From Pseudomonas marincola (GTDB lineage Bacteria > Pseudomonadota > Gammaproteobacteria > Pseudomonadales > Pseudomonadaceae), in contig NZ_FPBC01000001.1 in NCBI RefSeq assembly GCF_900116605.1, forward strand, positions 1-64,000: a stretch of DNA of 64,000 nt. Reading direction: 5' to 3'. The stretch's first letter is position 1. Every line of letters starts with the position of its first letter. Positions 45,485 to 55,735 of this stretch are shown here, piece after piece. A model generated the notes under the pieces. The model did not search any database and was not told the origin of the DNA. It saw only the letters and a program-made list of their open reading frames with translations. The translations under genes and the position numbers were made by a program.

Positions 45485-46042
45485 ATGCAAGACGACGATT
45501 TTTCCCTGTTCAAAGCCGAGCTGCGCGGCGTTAAACCCTTAACGCAAGATCGTGCCGATACCGGCAAATCGCGCCCGGACGTCAAACGCCTGGCCACTTT
45601 GCGCCAAGCGGCGGCAACGCGGGTTGAGTCGATCAAGGTCGACGGCCTTTCCGACCAGTTTGTAATTGACGTTGGCGCTGAAGATCCGCTGCACTGGGCG
45701 GCCAATGGCGTGCAGGAAGGCCAGATGCGCAAGCTCAAGCTGGGCCAGATTGCCTTCGACGGCAGCCTCGATCTGCACGGCATGAGTGTCGAGAAAGCCC
45801 GCGACACCCTGTGGGAGTTTCTGGCCGAGGCCAACAAGTTCGAAGTCCGTTGTGTACGTGTCACCCACGGCAAGGCTGCACGCAAAGACGGTCGCAAACC
45901 CCTGATCAAAAGCCATGTAAACACCTGGCTGCGCCAGCATCCGCAGGTGCTCGGCTTCACCTCTTGCCTGCCCAAACACGGGGGCACTGGCGCGGTTTAT
46001 GTGATGCTCAAACGCACCATGATGGACGGCCGTGACGAGTAA
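45485..46042 (+). CDS. Smr-domain protein (MutS2 C-terminal type)
   Basis: A 185-residue protein starting MQDDDFSLFKAELRGVKPL. GGAGG lies seven bases before ATG. The C-terminal Smr domain has LDLHGMSVEKARDTLWEFL (about 97-115), CVRVTHGKAARKDG (about 125-138) and KHGGTGAVYVMLKR near the end. The His in LDLHG and the HGK loop are the proposed nuclease site. Stand-alone Smr proteins of this length (SmrA/SmrB type) include a nuclease that cleaves mRNA between collided ribosomes in E. coli; whether this is SmrB or SmrA cannot be settled here. Confidence 0.9.
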   Translation: MQDDDFSLFKAELRGVKPLTQDRADTGKSRPDVKRLATLRQAAATRVESIKVDGLSDQFVIDVGAEDPLHWAANGVQEGQMRKLKLGQIAFDGSLDLHGMSVEKARDTLWEFLAEANKFEVRCVRVTHGKAARKDGRKPLIKSHVNTWLRQHPQVLGFTSCLPKHGGTGAVYVMLKRTMMDGRDE

Positions 46043-46169
46043 TTTTGGGCGCCATTGCCTGCGCGCATTCACCCCGAATGCGCGCACCGATTGATACAAC
46101 ACTTGCCAGTTTCGGGTCAGCGCCCTAACCTGCCCGTCTGTGCCTATCCGCTAATTCACAGGAAGCTCC

Positions 46170-46718
46170 ATGTCCCTGGAACAAAACTACACCGAGATTC
46201 TTGGCCAATTGGGCGAAGACGCCTCTCGCGAAGGCTTGCTTGACACCCCCAAGCGCGCCGCAAAAGCCATGCAGTATCTCTGCCGTGGCTATCAGCAAAC
46301 GCTCGAAGAAGTCACCAACGGCGCACTGTTCAGCTCAGACAACAGTGAAATGGTCCTGGTAAAGAACATTGAGCTGTACTCGCTCTGCGAGCATCACCTG
46401 CTGCCATTCATTGGCAAGGCTCACGTCGCCTACATTCCAAGCGGCAAGGTTCTGGGCCTGTCAAAAGTCGCGCGAATTGTCGACATGTTCGCACGCCGCC
46501 TGCAAATTCAGGAAAACCTCAGCCGCCAGATTGCCGATGCCGTTCAGCAGGTAACTGGCGCGATGGGCGTTGCAGTGGTGATTGAAGCGCAGCACATGTG
46601 CATGATGATGCGTGGCGTTGAGAAGCAAAACTCTTCGATGGTGACGTCGGTCATGCTCGGCGAGTTTCGCAGCAACGCAGCCACGCGCAGCGAATTTCTC
46701 AGCCTGATCAACAACTGA
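46170..46718 (+). CDS. folE: FolE, GTP cyclohydrolase I
   Basis: Makes 7,8-dihydroneopterin triphosphate from GTP, the first step of folate (and queuosine) synthesis. The 182 residues fit type IA. Zn and active-site motif: [21 protein letters not shown] (quoted in part; Cys and His-His near 73-76), then [15 protein letters not shown] and the C-terminal [15 protein letters not shown] with the second Zn Cys. AGGAAG precedes ATG. With folD, pabB and queF in the window it adds to the folate/queuosine genes here. Followed by a palindromic terminator. Confidence 0.96.
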   Translation: MSLEQNYTEILGQLGEDASREGLLDTPKRAAKAMQYLCRGYQQTLEEVTNGALFSSDNSEMVLVKNIELYSLCEHHLLPFIGKAHVAYIPSGKVLGLSKVARIVDMFARRLQIQENLSRQIADAVQQVTGAMGVAVVIEAQHMCMMMRGVEKQNSSMVTSVMLGEFRSNAATRSEFLSLINN

Positions 46719-46748
46719 TCCCCTAAAGCCTGCCAAACAGGTTAGCGT

Positions 46749-46792
46749 CAGCCAATAAAAAACCCATGCATGCATGGGTTTTTTATTGGCTG
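46749..46792. terminator. 44-bp perfect palindrome acting as bidirectional terminator
   Basis: Positions 46749-46770 are the exact reverse complement of 46771-46792, centred on CATGCATGCATG. The arms contain AAAAAA and TTTTTT, so folE (rightward) and mlaA (leftward) can both end here. A mismatch-free 22-bp arm without a spacer is longer than usual. Confidence 0.93.
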
Positions 46793-46823
46793 TATTCAGC
46801 AAAACGGCAGATGGAGCAGACGC

Positions 46824-47525
46824 TTAAAAGTCGTCTTCGACATCGCCATCCTTCATCTTGAACTCACGGGTCTGCAGATACGCATTGCGCACGAACGTAT
46901 AGCGATCACCGCTGATCAGGCGTTCAGCAGAGAGCAGCTCGGCACGAACATCCACCAGGTTGACCGCATAGGTCACGTTACGTGTTGGCACATGGTCGAT
47001 AAACAGGCCGGTTGCCAGCAAACCATCCGGCAACTTGCCTACGCTGTCGCGCACGGTGCTTGGGCCCAGCAGCGGCAACACGACATACGGTCCGTTAGGC
47101 ACGCCCCAGACACCCAGCGTCTGGCCGAAGTCTTCATCATTAGCCTGCAAACCCATGGCGGTTGCCACGTCGAACACGCCGACAACACCCAGCGTGGTGT
47201 TTAGGATGAAGCGCGTCGTGTCTACCCCGGCATCACGCACCTTGCCTTGCAGCACGTTGTTCAAGAAATTACGGGTATCACTCACATTGTTGAAGAAGTT
47301 GTGCACGCCTGTGCGGATGAAACTCGGCGTGACAGCCTTATAGCCCTTGGCAATGGGCTTGAGGGTATACGCATCGAGCGTGTCGTTGATGTCGAACATC
47401 ACACGGTTATAGCCAATCCACGGATCATCCTCAGTGGCGTAAGCCAGAACAGGCAGCACCGAGATACTGCAGCAAGCAGCCCATTTCAAAAGGCGCTTGT
47501 ATACCGGCGCTCCAGACTCGTGCAT
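46824..47525 (-). CDS. mlaA: MlaA/VacJ family outer-membrane lipid-asymmetry protein
   Basis: MlaA sits at the outer membrane and removes misplaced phospholipids from its outer leaflet, passing them to MlaC. 233 residues from ATG 47525 (GAGGAG eight bases upstream; an ATG six bases earlier is too close to it). Family motifs: DPWIGYNRVMFDINDTLDAY (about 34-53), VRDAGVDTTRFILNTTLGVVG and DEDFGQTLGVWGVPNGPYVV. The signal sequence ends LPVLAYA-TEDD, a type I site; I see no lipobox Cys, unlike E. coli MlaA. The C-terminus is acidic (DGDVEDDF). Confidence 0.93.
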   Translation of the reverse strand: MHESGAPVYKRLLKWAACCSISVLPVLAYATEDDPWIGYNRVMFDINDTLDAYTLKPIAKGYKAVTPSFIRTGVHNFFNNVSDTRNFLNNVLQGKVRDAGVDTTRFILNTTLGVVGVFDVATAMGLQANDEDFGQTLGVWGVPNGPYVVLPLLGPSTVRDSVGKLPDGLLATGLFIDHVPTRNVTYAVNLVDVRAELLSAERLISGDRYTFVRNAYLQTREFKMKDGDVEDDF

Positions 47526-47772
47526 CACCATCTCTCCTCAAATTACGGCTGGCCAGCAAAACCGCTTAGCCTGTTGAGGGCTGCCTGTATTGCGCAGCCC
47601 TGCAAAAATTGGCGCTCAGTATAAAGCCTGGCGCCCCTAAAGTGGCAGCTTGACAGCATTGCGCAGCAAACCCAAATAACGGCTTAGGGCGAATTTAGCT
47701 GTAGACCTCAAACACCCGCCGCCGTTACACAAGCTTGCAGTGTTTACTGCCAATTTGCGTGCAACGCTGGAC

Positions 47773-50496
47773 TCAAGCCTCGCTCAACAATCCCAGACTC
47801 TTGCCCTTCAACACGGCTTGAGTACGACTACGAACACTCAGCTTGGTAAACAGATTATGCAGGTGCCATTTGATTGTCGCCTCCGACAGGTGCACAGCCT
47901 GAGCAATATCCCGGTTCGAAAGCCCCGCCGCGACAAAGCGCAGGATCTCCCGTTCACGGCGGCTGACGTCCTGATTATCTTCCGCGCTGTCAGGGTCGAG
48001 CTTGAGCACCTTGCATTGCTCGCGCCACTGTTCGGCAACCGACAGCCAGCGTTCCTTACGGCCAGGATCAGCCGCCAACCAGGCATCCATCAACGGATAG
48101 AGCCAATTGGCGTCATCGAGAAACATGCGCCGATAACCACAATCCCAGGCTTTTTCCAGGCTCACGCCGAACAACTCAAAGGCTTTGTCAGTGTGGCCCT
48201 TACGCCAATGAGCTACCGCTAATAGCAAGGATATATGTAGCCGCCGCTCGCGCTGATGCTCAGCCAGATGCTTACCGAGACAGGTCTCCAACACGGCCTG
48301 AGCTTTATCCGCACGGCGCTCGGCCAAGGCCAGACGGGCTTCGGTGAGCACACGAGAGGTTTGCGCCTCACTGAACCGGCCATCCGGTATCCCAGCCATG
48401 TGCCGTTGCAGTTGCAAGGACGTGCGCTCGGCCTCATTGGGGCGGCGTAGCCATAACAGGAACTGCACCCGGCAACTCATGCCCAGGGCAAATACCCGCT
48501 CATAACCTGGCGCATGCAGACCATCCAGCCAATCATCCAGCACAGCCAAGCCTTTATCCGTGTCACCGGCATAGAAATAGGCCCGCGCCATCACCAGCTT
48601 GCCCCGGCTTATCAGCTCAATCGGCGTTGCAACATCGCGCCAGGTGATTGCATCGGGCAGTTTGTCGATGATCTGTGCATGCTCATTACGCTCGTAAAGC
48701 AGATCGGCGCTGACCAGCGTCAGCGGCTCAACTACGCGGCTGTCCATCCCGTAAACTTTCTTTACACGGGCGCGGGTGTCCTCCGCAACCTGACTGCCAT
48801 GCAGGAGATCGCCGGCCTCTTTACACACCAGCGCCTCGATCAGTGAAGTAACCACAAGCAAGTAGGTGTTTGCGCTTTGGCTCAGATACTGGCGTGCGCG
48901 GGCAATCGACTTGACCCCTTCATCCACCTCGCCCAGCAAGGTGTAAGCTGCGGCCTGGATGCACAAGAGACTGGCACTGAATACCGGCTGATTCTCGGAC
49001 ACCAGTCGCAACCAATGACGCGCGACCTTCAGGCAGCTCTCCAGCTTGTCCTGATACAGCAGGATCAAGGCCTTGAGCACTTGTGCAGCAACCATCAATT
49101 CCGCCAGACCGTAATGCAAAGCACCACTCTGGCCATGCGGCAGACGCAGGCTTACATCTTCAATCAGCGCCTCTGCCTCGGCATATCGCTGCTCCAAGGC
49201 CAGCTGCCAGGCATAAAAAATCTGGAACACGGCGTGTTCAAGAATCACCTCACTGGGTAATTGCTTGAGCACTTTGAGCACGCTGTAAACCTCGTTGCTG
49301 GAGACCAAACTGCCACCGTGCAGCTCAAGCAGCTCGGCGCCACGGGCAAAGTCGCCAGCACGTAACAGGTACTTGATCGCCTTGGCGTAATGCCCCTTAT
49401 CGAGACACCATTGTGCGGCGCTGCGCTGGAGTGTCGCCAGCTCGCCACTGCTGGGTATACCAGTGCGATTGAAGTCGGCGAACAGCCCGTGGTAACGCAG
49501 CCAGCCGTCCGCCTCTTCGAGCGGTTTGACGAACAATTGATTACGCTGGAGAAAGGCCAGCATCTGCGCTGAGTCATCGCGACCGGACATCGCATCGCAA
49601 AGCTCAGCGTTGAACTCGTCGAGAACGGCGGTTTGTTGCAAGAAGCGGATCACCACATCTGGCAAGTCCGCCAGCACATCAGCTTGCAGATAATCTGCAA
49701 TATTGCGTTCACTGCCGGTCAGTTGCTGCATGTACAGGGTGCGGTCAGCCACTGTACCGAGTGCCAGCGCCAGTAGTTGCAGTGCAGTAACCCAGCCTTC
49801 GCTACGCCCATGCAGCACCACCAACTCTTCCCGGCTCAGTTGCAGCTGCTTGATGTCCTGTAAATAATTGGCCGTCTGCGCCGCAGTGAATCGCAGATCC
49901 GCAGAACTCAACATGCAAGTCTGAGCCTGCAGCTCAGGTGCCAGCCCCTCAATTAGCGCACCACTGCGGGCGCTGCCAATAAGGTGTACGTGCGCGGGCA
50001 ACTGGCTGATCAGCCGCTGCGAAAGCACGTTCACGCCCGGCACGGCGATGCGGTGCATGTCATCGATAAGCAGGTAAAGATCAGCCGGAAGCTTGCCAAG
50101 TGCGCGGGCAAATTCATCAATCGCCTGCTCGACCGCAGCCGCATCAACTCCCACCGGAATATGCAGGGAGTAATCAAACTGCGGGTAGCAGCTCTCGATA
50201 GCAGCACTCAGATAGTCGAGCACCCGCAGCGGATCAGTATCAGTTTCGTCACACGCCAGCCAGGCAACCTGTAAGTCGGCCGCCAGCAAGTGCGCACGGT
50301 ACTGCTCAAGCAAAACGCTTTTGCCGTAGCCTGCAGGCGCGCACACTAAAGTTAATGGCCCTCGGCAAGTAGCATCGAGGCGATCGATCAGGGTTTCGCG
50401 TGGCACCAGCAGTTCGGGATTGATTGCGACGGGCGCAATTTTAGTGCGCAGCAGAGGCTGAGCCGGAGCAGTGGCATATTCAACAATTTTGTTCAT
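47773..50496 (-). CDS. MalT-like LuxR-family ATP-dependent regulator (second of a pair)
   Basis: A 906-residue LAL-type regulator. The STAND ATPase Walker A APAGYGKS is at about 53-60, then TPR-like helical repeats through the middle, and a LuxR HTH at the C-terminus (SRREREILRFVAAGLSNRDI, then SEATIKWHLHNLFTKLSVRS, about 845-895). MalT-type proteins bind DNA after an inducer and ATP release autoinhibition; the inducer here is unknown. Its ATG shares a base with the TAA of the upstream paralogue (TAATG), so the two are translationally coupled. It resembles the upstream protein in layout and length. Confidence 0.92.
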   Translation of the reverse strand: MNKIVEYATAPAQPLLRTKIAPVAINPELLVPRETLIDRLDATCRGPLTLVCAPAGYGKSVLLEQYRAHLLAADLQVAWLACDETDTDPLRVLDYLSAAIESCYPQFDYSLHIPVGVDAAAVEQAIDEFARALGKLPADLYLLIDDMHRIAVPGVNVLSQRLISQLPAHVHLIGSARSGALIEGLAPELQAQTCMLSSADLRFTAAQTANYLQDIKQLQLSREELVVLHGRSEGWVTALQLLALALGTVADRTLYMQQLTGSERNIADYLQADVLADLPDVVIRFLQQTAVLDEFNAELCDAMSGRDDSAQMLAFLQRNQLFVKPLEEADGWLRYHGLFADFNRTGIPSSGELATLQRSAAQWCLDKGHYAKAIKYLLRAGDFARGAELLELHGGSLVSSNEVYSVLKVLKQLPSEVILEHAVFQIFYAWQLALEQRYAEAEALIEDVSLRLPHGQSGALHYGLAELMVAAQVLKALILLYQDKLESCLKVARHWLRLVSENQPVFSASLLCIQAAAYTLLGEVDEGVKSIARARQYLSQSANTYLLVVTSLIEALVCKEAGDLLHGSQVAEDTRARVKKVYGMDSRVVEPLTLVSADLLYERNEHAQIIDKLPDAITWRDVATPIELISRGKLVMARAYFYAGDTDKGLAVLDDWLDGLHAPGYERVFALGMSCRVQFLLWLRRPNEAERTSLQLQRHMAGIPDGRFSEAQTSRVLTEARLALAERRADKAQAVLETCLGKHLAEHQRERRLHISLLLAVAHWRKGHTDKAFELFGVSLEKAWDCGYRRMFLDDANWLYPLMDAWLAADPGRKERWLSVAEQWREQCKVLKLDPDSAEDNQDVSRREREILRFVAAGLSNRDIAQAVHLSEATIKWHLHNLFTKLSVRSRTQAVLKGKSLGLLSEA

Positions 50497-53204
50497 TACA
50501 AGAGACTCAATTCGCGGGCACGTCGAATCGCCTGGGTGCGATTGCGAACCTTTAGTTTTTCGTAGATGTTGTGCAGGTGCCATTTCACAGTGCCCAACGC
50601 CAACTCAAGTTGTTCGCCGATCTCGGCGTTAGACATACCTTGCGCAGCCAGACACACCACCTCACGTTCACGCTCAGTCAGGCCTTCGTCCACCTCAAGC
50701 AGCGTTTGGCTTGCGCTGTAACCCGGCCAGATTGCCAACAATTGGCGGATAAAACCCTGCAGCGCTGGTTGGCGCTCAGCCGTTTCGAGCTGCTGCAGCA
50801 TCAGCCGGACACTGTCTCCCTCCTCGATAAACAGCGTTCGGATGCCTTCGCGCTCGGCATCGATCAAACACTGCACCAACAAGGTTTGAGAACGTTCCTG
50901 ATACCCCAGGCGTTGATAACTGAGCGCCGAGAGCAGGTCCAAACGCAGCCGGTGCAGTCCATGCCAGTCGGGAAGCAGCAATGCGCGCAGATGGGTGATT
51001 TCATGCAAGGCTTCGCTGGAATGCCCACGGGCTTGTTGCAAGCGCACGCGTGTCAGGCCTTGCATCCATTTCACCGGATTGAAGCGCATGTGCAGGTAAG
51101 GTGCCGCGAGGCTGTCCCAGTCGACGCTTTTGAGTCTCAACTCAGCCCGCTTGATGCGGTCGACTGCCGTCTCCTGGAGGATTTGCGCAACCTCATCGCC
51201 CACTGCCAGCGCATAGAAGCGCCAGGCTTTATGGCGGGCCGCCATGTTCTGCATCATCACCAGTGTGGCGTGTGCTTCCTTGGGATTTTCCTGCATGCGC
51301 TGCAAGCGCGACAAACACAACAGCCCTTGCGCGTAGACATCGATCGGGCTGATCAAATCGACAGTATCGAGCGCCCAGCGCAGACGACTTTCCAGCCCTT
51401 CGAACTCACCCTGAATGCACTTGATAACAGCCCCGGTAACGGTCGAAAGTACCAATGCCTGCGAGCGCTCGGCAAACCACGGCATGCTGTGCAGGCGCAG
51501 GTGGCTATACAGCAATGCCGCTTGCTTGATTTGCCCTTGCTCAAGACTCAACAGCAACTCGACATTGGCCAACTGCATTTCGAGGTAGCGCCCGGACAAG
51601 AAATGATTACGCTGCTGCGCCAGCGCCAACAGCCGGTGCGCCGACTGCGGCGCGCCCATCATTACGTGTGCAATGGCGCCGACAATCAGCATTGTCACCT
51701 CGACAAATGCTGAGTGCTGACCCAGGTGCACCTCAACCCGCCGGGCCAGCAGCACACAGGTCACCAAATCATCTTTCTGCAGCGCAATCACCGCTTTGAT
51801 CGCCAGCGCTGCTAAATGCCTGTCACTCAGGTCGGTGGTCACCTCCAGCTCACCCCAGCCTTGCAACAGGTCGTCGATATTGCGATTGGCCTCTTGCAGC
51901 CCCATTTGCGTGGCGCGTGTCCACACATCGACCAGCATCAGCACCGGATATTCGCTGGCAATCGAGTAAGGCACGTGCTGGCGCCAGTAGGTGATAAGAC
52001 TGAGTTCGCCCTGGTTGATCATCTGCATGCCGGCCGCTTCGATGAGCTCAGCCAACAGCCGCGGATCATCGGCAAGGTGCGCATGGCGAATTGCCAAGGC
52101 CTGCATGTCATGAGCAGCAAACCAGTGACTGGCGCTGTAATTCAGTTGCTTGAAACGCGCAGGATCCTGCGCTTGCAGGCGGTTACGCAGGAAGTCGGCA
52201 AACACATCGTGGAAACGGTACCAGTGCCGCTCATGGTCCAGCGGACGCAAAAACAGCTGGCGCGCTTCGAATGCTTGCAGCGTCGTCTGGCCGCCAGTGC
52301 CGCCGGTGAGGTAATCGACCAACTCACCGCTCACTTGCTGCGCCACAGCCAAGGTCATCAGCAAGGTTTGTTCATCCGCCGGTAGTGTCGACAGAACCGA
52401 ATGCAACAGGTATTCGGCGACAGTGTCAGGCTCTTCCGGGCGCTCGTAATTGCCGTCGTAGGCGTCTGCGCGATGCCCCAGCCACAAGCTGGCCAAGTGC
52501 ACACCCAGCACCCAACCACCGGTATGCGTGTATAAGTTTTCCAGGGCCTGGCCACTGAGTTCGTGACCGCGCTGCTTGAGATAATCCTGGGTCTCGAGTT
52601 TAGTGAGGCGCAATTCTTGCTCACCTATTTCGAGCAACAATCCCTTGGCCCGCAGGCGAGCCAGTTGCATCTGGGGTTGCGACCGGCAGCCAATCGCCAG
52701 GGTGAAATTTTGCGGCGAGAACTCAACCAGCCGGTTCAGCGCCTGTTGCAACTGCACATTGCTGATGCGATGCAAGTCATCCAGCACCAGCAACATGGGT
52801 AATACCGTTTCAGCCAACTCGACGAGCAGTGATTCCATGACAATGTCGACGGGAATATGCAGAGAGTTGCGCAGATAGTCCTGAGCATTGCTGCCAAAAC
52901 CTGGAGAATGAGCGGATATAGTCGCGATCAGATGAGCAAAGAAACTTGCCGGGTCATTGTCTGCATCGACGATATTAAGCCAGGCAACAAGCGCTCCTTG
53001 CTCCATCCTGCTCGCCGCCAGCATTTGCATGGACACGGTTTTACCGAAGCCTGCAGGGGCCGAAAACTGAATGAGCTTGGCGTGGGGGTGGGCTTGAAGC
53101 GAATCGTCTACAGCCTGCCGACAGAAGTGGGCAGTAGCGGCTCTGGCAGATTCCTGCGCAGCCGCCGTCATACCCGGTACGGGTAATTCAATAACATCAT
53201 CCAT
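50496..53204 (-). CDS. MalT-like LuxR-family ATP-dependent regulator (first of a pair)
   Basis: A 902-residue LAL regulator. I start at ATG 53204 (MDDVIELPVPGM) because AAGGA lies seven bases upstream; an ATG 60 bp earlier lacks one. Walker A SAPAGFGKTVSM is at about 48-59; the helical sensor region follows; the C-terminal HTH is LTEREREVVCLAAQGMSNAEI and LGTVKWHLHNIYEKLKVRNR. Divergent from pabB across 157 bp. The pair probably arose by duplication; forming a heteromer or a regulatory cascade is possible. No nearby target is obvious. Confidence 0.92.
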   Translation of the reverse strand: MDDVIELPVPGMTAAAQESARAATAHFCRQAVDDSLQAHPHAKLIQFSAPAGFGKTVSMQMLAASRMEQGALVAWLNIVDADNDPASFFAHLIATISAHSPGFGSNAQDYLRNSLHIPVDIVMESLLVELAETVLPMLLVLDDLHRISNVQLQQALNRLVEFSPQNFTLAIGCRSQPQMQLARLRAKGLLLEIGEQELRLTKLETQDYLKQRGHELSGQALENLYTHTGGWVLGVHLASLWLGHRADAYDGNYERPEEPDTVAEYLLHSVLSTLPADEQTLLMTLAVAQQVSGELVDYLTGGTGGQTTLQAFEARQLFLRPLDHERHWYRFHDVFADFLRNRLQAQDPARFKQLNYSASHWFAAHDMQALAIRHAHLADDPRLLAELIEAAGMQMINQGELSLITYWRQHVPYSIASEYPVLMLVDVWTRATQMGLQEANRNIDDLLQGWGELEVTTDLSDRHLAALAIKAVIALQKDDLVTCVLLARRVEVHLGQHSAFVEVTMLIVGAIAHVMMGAPQSAHRLLALAQQRNHFLSGRYLEMQLANVELLLSLEQGQIKQAALLYSHLRLHSMPWFAERSQALVLSTVTGAVIKCIQGEFEGLESRLRWALDTVDLISPIDVYAQGLLCLSRLQRMQENPKEAHATLVMMQNMAARHKAWRFYALAVGDEVAQILQETAVDRIKRAELRLKSVDWDSLAAPYLHMRFNPVKWMQGLTRVRLQQARGHSSEALHEITHLRALLLPDWHGLHRLRLDLLSALSYQRLGYQERSQTLLVQCLIDAEREGIRTLFIEEGDSVRLMLQQLETAERQPALQGFIRQLLAIWPGYSASQTLLEVDEGLTEREREVVCLAAQGMSNAEIGEQLELALGTVKWHLHNIYEKLKVRNRTQAIRRARELSLL

Positions 53205-53361
53205 GATGTTTTCCTTATACACAGTGCTGGATTTGTAACAGTTACCTTCCTGGTTCTCAGCCATAGTAATCGGCTGTCCAACCCCGCGTAAACCTTGAAC
53301 GAGACTAGGATCAATCGCTTGGGCGATCTACAATCGCCATCCACGCTCGTGAAAGTCCGAA

Positions 53362-54711
<1,350 letters not shown>

Positions 54712-54712
54712 C

Positions 54713-54739
54713 TAAGCCGCTGGATTGCCCAGCGGCTTA
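54713..54739. terminator. terminator between pabB and the glutamate-ligase-like gene
   Basis: TAAGCCGCTGG (54713-54723) pairs with CCAGCGGCTTA (54729-54739) around ATTGC, right after the pabB stop and seven bases from the convergent gene's stop. Confidence 0.85.
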
Positions 54740-54745
54740 TTCAAC

Positions 54746-55732
54746 TCAGACTTGCACAGGTGCCATGTAGGCGAACGCTTCCTGAGTGAAGCGAACCCGT
54801 TCCTCGACAGACTCCGTAATGCCGTCTTTCGCCAGTTCAGCCAAACGTGCTTCGACCGCATGCGCACGCAGGGTCAAGCCACTGTTATTGGCTATCTGGA
54901 TATTCAAGCCGGGACGCGCATTGAGCTCCAGGATCAAGGGACCCTTGTCCTGATCGAGCACCATGTCGACACCGATATAACCCAGCCCACACAGCTCATA
55001 ACAGCCTGCAGCCAAGGTCATGAAGCCTTTCCAGTTCGGCAACTGAACGCCGTCCACGGCATTGGTTGTATCGGGGTGTTTGGAGATCTTGTTGTTCAGC
55101 CAGGTCCCGCCCAATGTCATGCCGGTCGCCAGATCAACGCCTACACCAATCGCACCTTGGTGCAGGTTAGCCTTGCCGCCCGACTGACGCGTCGGCAAGC
55201 GCAGCATTGCCATGACCGGATAGCCCATCAACACGATGATGCGAATATCCGGCACGCCTTCGTAGCTGATGCTTTTGAAGATCTGATCGGGCACCACACG
55301 GTACTCGATCAGCGCGCGGTCACGCAGGCCGCCCAACGAATAGAGACCGGTGAGAATGCTCGAAATCTGGTGCTGGATCTCATCAAGACTGATGATCCGG
55401 CCCGAGACGGTACGGAAGCGGTCTTCAAAGCGATCAGCAACTACCAGAATCCCGTCACCGCCCGCACCTTGCGCGGGCTTGACTACGAAATCACTGCGCT
55501 CACCAATGATCTTTTCAAGGTTATCGATCTCTTTTTCAGTCGAGATGATCCCGTACATTTCGGGCACGTTAATGCCCGACTCAATCGCCCGTTCCTTGGT
55601 GATGATCTTGTCATCGACCAAGGGGTACAGGTGACGCTTGTTGTACTTGAGCACGTAATCAGCATTACGTCGGTTGATGCCCATGATGCCCAGCTCTTCA
55701 AGAGCCTTCCAACGTTTCCAGAGGCCAAACAT
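54746..55732 (-). CDS. alpha-L-glutamate ligase-like ATP-grasp protein
   Basis: A 328-residue RimK-related ATP-grasp enzyme. It opens MFGLWKRWKALEELGIMGIN. ATP-binding segments: DFVVKPAQGAGGDGILVVAD (about 95-114) and the metal-binding end GYIGVDMVLDQDKGPLILEL with ELNARPGLNIQIAN. It is predicted to join glutamate (or another amino acid) to a carboxylate. It follows the membrane transglutaminase-like gene by 3 bp, with a GGAG ribosome-binding site inside that gene's end. It is the last gene of a retropepsin-like / transglutaminase-like / ligase operon found in many gammaproteobacteria, in which the joined product is unknown. Confidence 0.92.
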   Translation of the reverse strand: MFGLWKRWKALEELGIMGINRRNADYVLKYNKRHLYPLVDDKIITKERAIESGINVPEMYGIISTEKEIDNLEKIIGERSDFVVKPAQGAGGDGILVVADRFEDRFRTVSGRIISLDEIQHQISSILTGLYSLGGLRDRALIEYRVVPDQIFKSISYEGVPDIRIIVLMGYPVMAMLRLPTRQSGGKANLHQGAIGVGVDLATGMTLGGTWLNNKISKHPDTTNAVDGVQLPNWKGFMTLAAGCYELCGLGYIGVDMVLDQDKGPLILELNARPGLNIQIANNSGLTLRAHAVEARLAELAKDGITESVEERVRFTQEAFAYMAPVQV

Positions 55733-55735
55733 AGG

